Positions 18,785-23,281 of a DNA stretch of 23,281 bases are shown here, piece by piece; positions within the stretch are counted from its first letter, which is position 1, and the number at the start of each line of letters is the position of its first letter. Below the pieces are notes generated by a model. It did no database searches. It was not told where the DNA came from and saw nothing but the letters and a program-made list of their open reading frames with translations. The position numbers and the translations under genes were made by a program. The stretch is from positions 1 to 23,281 of the forward strand of contig NW_019774055.1 of NCBI RefSeq assembly GCF_001039355.2. Direction: 5' to 3'. The DNA comes from Lingula anatina (taxonomy: Eukaryota; Brachiopoda; Lingulata; Lingulida; Lingulidae).

Positions 18785-19250
18785 TTCGTGATTTGGCCAA
18801 ACAAACTAAAACAAACAAATAAAAAAAAAGGGGAGTAGGGGTTAGGTCACCCGCTAACAGCATTGTCATGCGGTACTTATGTAGAATTGTATTGCGAGTC
18901 CTGCAATGCATTGGCCTTGCCTTTGCAATTAGACAAGCTAAATTAGATGCACTACTGTTGTCAAATAATTGCTTATCGTGGATCACAGCTTACGGTAACC
19001 GTTGCATAGTGGGGGCCTCTTGGCAACCCCACAAACGAAATTTGTGCGAAATTGTTTGAAAATAATAACTTTTGCTGACTCGTCACATCATAATTTTTAG
19101 GATGATTATTTAACATTTCATGTTTACTTTTTATCCCTAAGGCCATAACATTTAATGCAGGCAACAATTTGCTACATTATTATTACTGTTAAAATTATTA
19201 GGATAGTGAGTTTATATGATAAAAGCGGCCTTGTTTGGCCAAATCACGAA
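18785..19250. mobile_element. Small element with perfect 20 bp terminal inverted repeats
   Basis: TTCGTGATTTGGCCAAACAA at 18785-18804 is exactly repeated in inverse at 19231-19250. The 466 bp unit has no coding frame of note. No target-site duplication is obvious (GGTTG on the left, TAAAA on the right), so the element boundary may differ from the repeat boundary. It is MITE-like by size and structure and lies in intron 1 of the minus-strand gene. Confidence 0.65.
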
Positions 19251-19309
19251 TAAAATCTCGTTTGACTACGCCAAACTTTTCTATTTTACTACACTAAAAT
19301 TTACAAGTA

Positions 19310-19420
19310 TGACCTCTCTCTCCTCCTCTCTTTCCATCTCCTCTCTACATATTGCTCTCCCTTTCTATCCAGTCTGGCAGTCTCACTTCTCTACCTATTC
19401 ATCTCCTAGCTTTAAGTTCA
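19310..19420. repeat. CT-rich tract
   Basis: This is a long pyrimidine-biased stretch (CTCTCTCCTCCTCTC and similar) on the plus strand. It is low-complexity only. Confidence 0.6.
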
Positions 19421-20510
19421 CAAGTTGTTATGCTAAACTTTATCTACTAAATTGTCAATCACATAACTTAAAAAACTGACTGGTTACTTCAGACACAAGT
19501 CTACCCCCTCATGGTGGGCACTCCCATTAACTCCCATGTAATCAAGCTCTGACAGATTACTATCTTGAAACAATGGACATTAAAATTTGAACTGCAAGGT
19601 GTGAAGTATTATCTGAAGCAACTTATACAACATGGCTTCCCATGTAGGAATTTTTGAAACAATGGCTTCCTCTGACTGAATTAATACTACATTATGTATG
19701 AAAGGTTTAAAAGTACTAATTACACTTTTTCTATACTGTGGTTCCTGACAACACACACACACAGCCATTTAGAATAGAAGATTCTAATACCAACTATTCC
19801 AAGGATCAAATATGGCGGACCCTACATGAAAGGAAGACCATTTAACCATGCAGTGGTTTCTCCGCCTCTCACATGCGTCGTCCTTGCAGGGGCACAGTAA
19901 ATAAATCTCGGCTCTATTCCATTTTCTAGCATTGCAATAGTTGTGTTTTCATGGTTAATCGAGTTACATGTACAAATGAAATATCAGCTATAACTTATTT
20001 TATTTTTCTTAATCAATTAAAGAAAAACTTAAAAGTGGTCTGAATTTGACATATCTCAATTGACAGACATGATGAAAAAACATTTCTTAGGTTTAAATTT
20101 TCTAAAAAAACATCGCCATTCCTTAATATATATTAAAATCAATATAGTTAAGGCGTATTACTACTTATCTTCTTTTTTCATGAAGAATATGAAATTACAT
20201 TTCGTAAAAGGAGAGTCATGCTGTCACTGTGAAATCTCTCCTAGTACCCGCACGAAAATTTTTCTTCCAGTTTAAAGTTGGTAAATAATGTTGCATTTGT
20301 ATTATTTTGCTTAAAACCACGTGAACATTAACATCCTTGAGTGTTTGACTGGTTTCGCACCAGTTTAGACAACAGTACAATTTAAGCTGTATAAAAATAA
20401 AATAGAATCTCAGCAAATATGTATTTTATATTTTAAAAAATGATAACGCTTGTTTCGCCCTGGCATTGTAGGCAAGGCACTGCATTTTTACATTTGGAAA
20501 CAAAAATGAA
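19421..20510. other. Intron 1 sequence, no feature recognised
   Basis: This is AT-rich DNA with short reading frames on both strands that show no domain, splice or composition signal. A short CA run lies at about 19750-19761. Confidence 0.45.
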
Positions 20511-20527
20511 AAATAAATAAATAAATA
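20511..20527. repeat. AAAT microsatellite
   Basis: Four AAAT units lie just inside intron 1, next to the exon 1 donor. Confidence 0.7.
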
Positions 20528-20533
20528 ACTTAC

Positions 20534-20624
20534 TATTTTGTGCATCACATTGCGAGATTCTGGACAGTATCATCAGCAATGAAAATAAGCTGCCAAAACT
20601 TAGCAGACGAGAGACGCCGCCCAT
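20534..20624 (-). CDS. Exon 1: signal peptide exon of secreted Cys-module protein
   Basis: The ATG at 20624 has a strong context (A at -3, G at +4). It opens 30 codons with a classic signal peptide: MGGVSR, then the hydrophobic core LLSFGSLFSLLMIL, then SRISQCDAQN, where cleavage is likely around CDA. The exon ends at a perfect donor, A|GTAAGT, in phase 1. This matches the phase of exons 2 and 3 on the same strand, so the joined product is signal peptide, module 1, module 2, about 200 residues in all. The frame is also open upstream to 20696 (an ATG starting MLISIFYHS), but the internal ATG gives the better signal peptide. The splice junctions are predicted only; other exons may lie between. 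Confidence 0.6.
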
Positions 20625-20930
20625 GATCGTCGGTAAACCCGTCGTCTGCGCGCTGCTCTCGCAAAAGAAAGAATGGTAAAATATAGAAATTAGCACCGCT
20701 TAAAAAGCCATACACATCTGCGGACGTTATTCATGAAATGTAAAACAAATACAAGACATGCAATTCAATGAAAACAATAAAATTTTAGAATTCCTGCATT
20801 TCTTAACAGGGCTGGGAGCAAATCCAGTTTTTAGTTTATTCGCCATACAATTTTCTCTTCTCATTAAATGTGGATTTTGGAAAAATGACAAAAAAGATAA
20901 GTTCGATCGCACGCAGTATGTTGATTGTAT
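20625..20930. other. Upstream region of the minus-strand gene
   Basis: This would hold the promoter and 5' UTR of the signal-peptide exon. A small GC-richer segment lies at 20600-20660. No clear TATA box or initiator was identified. Confidence 0.3.
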
Positions 20931-20960
20931 TTTTTATTTATTTATTTATTTACTTATATT
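20928..20960. repeat. TTTA microsatellite
   Basis: This is a short, slightly interrupted TTTA run. Confidence 0.7.
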
Positions 20961-21380
20961 TATTTCTGTCTCAAGAGTGAAATTCTGGCCCTCAATGTAA
21001 GGGAAATGGGTATTAAAAACATCCGACATTTTGACCTAAGACAAGGCCCGGTACAGGCCTCGGAGGGGCGGTCGTTTATGTTTGTAACATACCTTATTTT
21101 CAGAATGATACGCAATTCAAACATCTTGTGCTCTTTACGTTACATCCCTATGAAATGAATACATGTAACACTAATAAGGTAATTGCATGTTTAGTGCAGA
21201 CGAATAATAAGTTAGTCGGGTTAATGTAAACAACCTTATCTAATACGATATTTCCAAAGCATCTTTTTTTGTATATACGAATGCATACGAAATGAACAAA
21301 ACTTAGCTTAAAATGCTTCTAGGTTGTTTTATGTAAATTTATTGCCTTGTGCGTTATCTATGGTTTTTTAATAAACCTTG
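20961..21380. other. Non-coding stretch, no feature recognised
   Basis: Only short reading frames and no repeat match were seen. Confidence 0.4.
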
Positions 21381-21409
21381 AAAATAGTGACATAAATAGT
21401 CACTATTTT
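21381..21409. repeat. Perfect hairpin, 11 bp stem
   Basis: AAAATAGTGAC (21381-21391) and GTCACTATTTT (21399-21409) flank a 7 nt loop. An AATAAA lies just before it. It sits 27 bp outside the end of the right composite block. Confidence 0.7.
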
Positions 21410-22023
21410 GCTATAGGACCAGTATATTCGTAATTACAACATTGGTCAAAAAGGTTGTCCAACCCCAAATTCCATGTGCTTTTATTTACATATGATCACC
21501 TCACGGCTGTAAACAGTGCTCTTTATTCCAGATACCACTTCTAGCATGTTTTATGATTCGGAAAATACAGAAACGGTGAAAATATCCGTTTTTTATACCA
21601 TTTTTTCAAATTTAAACCATGCAGCACCTCAAATCCAGTGTTTCACTGTTAAATCAATAGAGGATACAGAATGTCCATAAAATTAAAAAACACCACCATA
21701 TTTCACTTAATTTATATGACATACCTGTATATTGTAGGATTTCATACATTTATATATTGTGCGATGTCATACCTGTATATATTGTACAGGGAGTGACAAA
21801 AGTATTGCACCATTTGTTTCTTTAAAGGGAACAACAGCTGGATTTGAAAGTTTTTCAATTGTGATTTTATTGAAAACTGATTGTGTCGAGCGAGTATCTT
21901 TATTTTACATGTAGGTTTACTGAACAGTGCATTGCCCTTACATAACACATGCTATTATGTCAGAATTAATATTTTGTAGGATAGCCACGTGATCTCTATA
22001 TGGCCACAACCCTTATAGGCATA

Positions 22024-22728
22024 GACTGATAAAGGTCCATTCATCCTCTGGGGGCTGTGTTGGCCCAGGCTCTGAAGACATTTTTGATTAGAGAGTTTCT
22101 GGTAAAGGGGCGATCCTTTGCCATTTGATTTTCATTATCTTGCCACAGGTTTTCAATGGGGTTTGCGTCTGGTGATTGGGCAGGCTAGTCCACCCTGTTG
22201 ATGCCATGCTGGTGAAGCCACTCTTGCGCTGTCCTAGCCCTGTGTGGTGTAGCGTTATCATCTTGAAATATAAACGGATGGTTCCTGTCCCCAAAGTTGT
22301 TGTGTTTTTTTCTACCGATGCTAAAAGGTCTAAAAGGTGTTTCCGTTTATCAACACCAGTTCAACAATGCCATAGAAACCAATGCACCTCTAAACCATTA
22401 TTGAAGTGGACTGTCTAGTGAGGAAGTGCATATTCTCTGGCAGATGACAAGTGGGTGATGCTCTCCATACCCGCACTTAGCCACTCATTTGTTAACTGTG
22501 AATATGGACTCGTTAGAAAAAAACAAAATGGCGAAAATTCTGACCCACTGTCCAGGCAATGGTTCTGGCCGCCCTTGTCACTCTTCTGCGTCTGTTTACC
22601 AAGGTGATGAGTGGATTCTTCCTGGCAACCCTGATGTGAATACTCGAAGCATGGAGCCTTCTTTGTTCAGCTCTTTTGATAACCTCAACCTGAAAACTGT
22701 GCACCAATGCAACACTAATTCCCTGCAC
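22024..22728 (-). pseudogene. Tc1/mariner-type transposase remnant, right block copy
   Basis: The minus strand reads EQRRLHASSIHIRVARKNP, AARTIAWTVGQNFRHFVF, then, after a one-base insertion in a T-run near 22518, SNES for the first catalytic site (Asp replaced by Asn, as in the left copy). Further on lie FQDDNATPHRA and SPDANPIENLW. Here the final catalytic Glu is kept, but the Trp before it (DWPAQSP in the family) is a TAG stop. Another stop lies near the C-terminus (APRG*MDLYQS). The N-terminal DNA-binding part is missing, as in the left copy. Confidence 0.85.
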
Positions 22729-22748
22729 GGCTCAAACCTCCTAAGCCT

Positions 22749-22775
22749 TGACAGCACGGGGGATCCGTGCTGTCA
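22749..22775. repeat. Perfect hairpin, 11 bp stem (block copy)
   Basis: TGACAGCACGG, loop GGGAT, CCGTGCTGTCA. It is the equivalent of 2254-2280. Confidence 0.75.
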
Positions 22776-22865
22776 AATGTACAGACAAAAAGGAGAAAAT
22801 AAAAATGCACAAAAGAGGATCCTGTCAATTCTGATGAAGTAATGCATAAAATGTGTAACAAGCAT

Positions 22866-23070
22866 AAGACCTAGATTAATCTAACAGGATCGATCCACCT
22901 CCAAGGGGTTTCTCACTAAATTGCTTTCAGCTTAAGTGGCTTAAGATTCTGTCACGCCAACTTCAGTAGGCGTGACAGACATCTAAGTCTCTTACATTGA
23001 TTGCAATTTAGCGAGAATCCCCTAGGAGATAGAGGGATCCACAGTTAGCGCTATAGGGTCTGGAAATGGT
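22866..23070. mobile_element. GATC-rich MITE, copy C
   Basis: This is homologous to 2380-2592 and 10491-10729. The arms hold GGATCGATCCACCTCC with TCTCACTAAATTGC, and inverted GCAATTTAGCGAGAA with GGAGATAGAGGGATCC. The centre keeps a clean TGTCACGCC...GGCGTGACA pair, which copy A has partly lost. It lies at the same place in its block as copy A. Confidence 0.75.
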
Positions 23071-23281
23071 CTCTAAGACTTCAGGTTGATAAGAGTTCAA
23101 GTTCATACTTTGAAAATGCCAGAATAAGAAAAAGTGAAATTTTCACAAAAACATAGCATAAATTCAATAAACAAATATAATTCAAGAGAGCTGTTTTTCT
23201 TATTTGAGCTGTATGTAAGTCCTTGTAAGTTAAAAAAACATATGGGAGTGAAAAGTCAAATCTTGAAAATGCCAGTTTGAA

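Larger units (their letters stand above)
21437..23281. mobile_element. Composite repeat block, right copy (runs past window end)
   Basis: TA at 21435-21436 precedes CAACATTGGTCAAAAAGG, the same terminal sequence as the right end of the foldback at 1527 (inverted). The next 220 bp resemble the foldback arm (CATGTGCTTTTATTTA, ATGATCACCTCAC, CACCTCAAATCC). From 21652 the sequence matches the left copy from window position 1 to 2853. An inner Tc1-type terminal repeat, TA|CAGGGAGTGACAAAAG, is kept at 21787. The block then holds the transposase remnant, the hairpin, the MITE and the repeat tail, and is still homologous at the window end. The foldback insertion is absent. Confidence 0.8.

Noticed and set aside
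22088-22418. Frames on both strands over the right transposase
   Set aside because: They are shadow frames; the real coding frame is interrupted and lies in another phase on the minus strand.

Overview
This is a gene-poor, repeat-rich stretch of an animal nuclear genome. The evidence is AT-rich non-coding DNA, degenerate Tc1/mariner-type (IS630 superfamily, DD34E) transposons flanked by TA, a LINE tail, a solo LTR and miniature inverted-repeat elements. There are also widely spaced small exons with GT-AG borders. Nothing looks prokaryotic, and no rRNA, tRNA or CRISPR array was seen. The species cannot be fixed. An aquatic invertebrate is plausible: phase-1 shuffled Cys-rich exons lie beside decayed satellite DNA with periods near 150-170 bp.

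Layout. 1-2853 and 21437-23281 are two copies of one composite mobile block in the same orientation. Each holds a dead, 5'-truncated Tc1 transposase on the minus strand, a short hairpin and a nested MITE. The left copy has also received a 1.2 kb foldback element (328-1527). 2640-5575 is decayed tandem-repeat DNA, interrupted by a CpG-containing stretch with a possible plus-strand first exon (4033-4105). 5998-8378 is a Tc1-like element with an internal tandem duplication. 8880-9410 is an island of coding-like minus-strand sequence of unknown identity. 9480-11300 mixes dispersed repeats, a second MITE and a LINE reverse-transcriptase tail. 12107-13745 is a complete but inactive Tc1-like element. 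14190-15810 is bounded by minisatellite arrays in opposite orientations. 16820-18117 is an internally deleted relative of the 12107 element, split by a 712 bp solo LTR. 18331-19250 holds nested hairpins and an element with perfect 20 bp terminal inverted repeats.

The best cellular gene candidate runs on the minus strand across the TE-filled interval. Exon 1 (20624-20534) encodes a signal peptide. Exon 2 (16777-16541) and exon 3 (11882-11596) encode two paralogous Cys-rich, PAN/Apple-like modules with identical cysteine spacing. All the usable junctions are phase 1, so the exons join in frame and would give a small secreted two-module protein. The introns hold the transposons. Whether exon 3 is the true last exon, or was truncated by an AACGTTGA-type repeat, is open.

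No new enzymatic or defence system was found. The most notable points are the phase-1 secreted-module gene, the multi-layer nesting that gives a relative order of insertions, and a duplicated block whose transposase was already dead when the block was copied.
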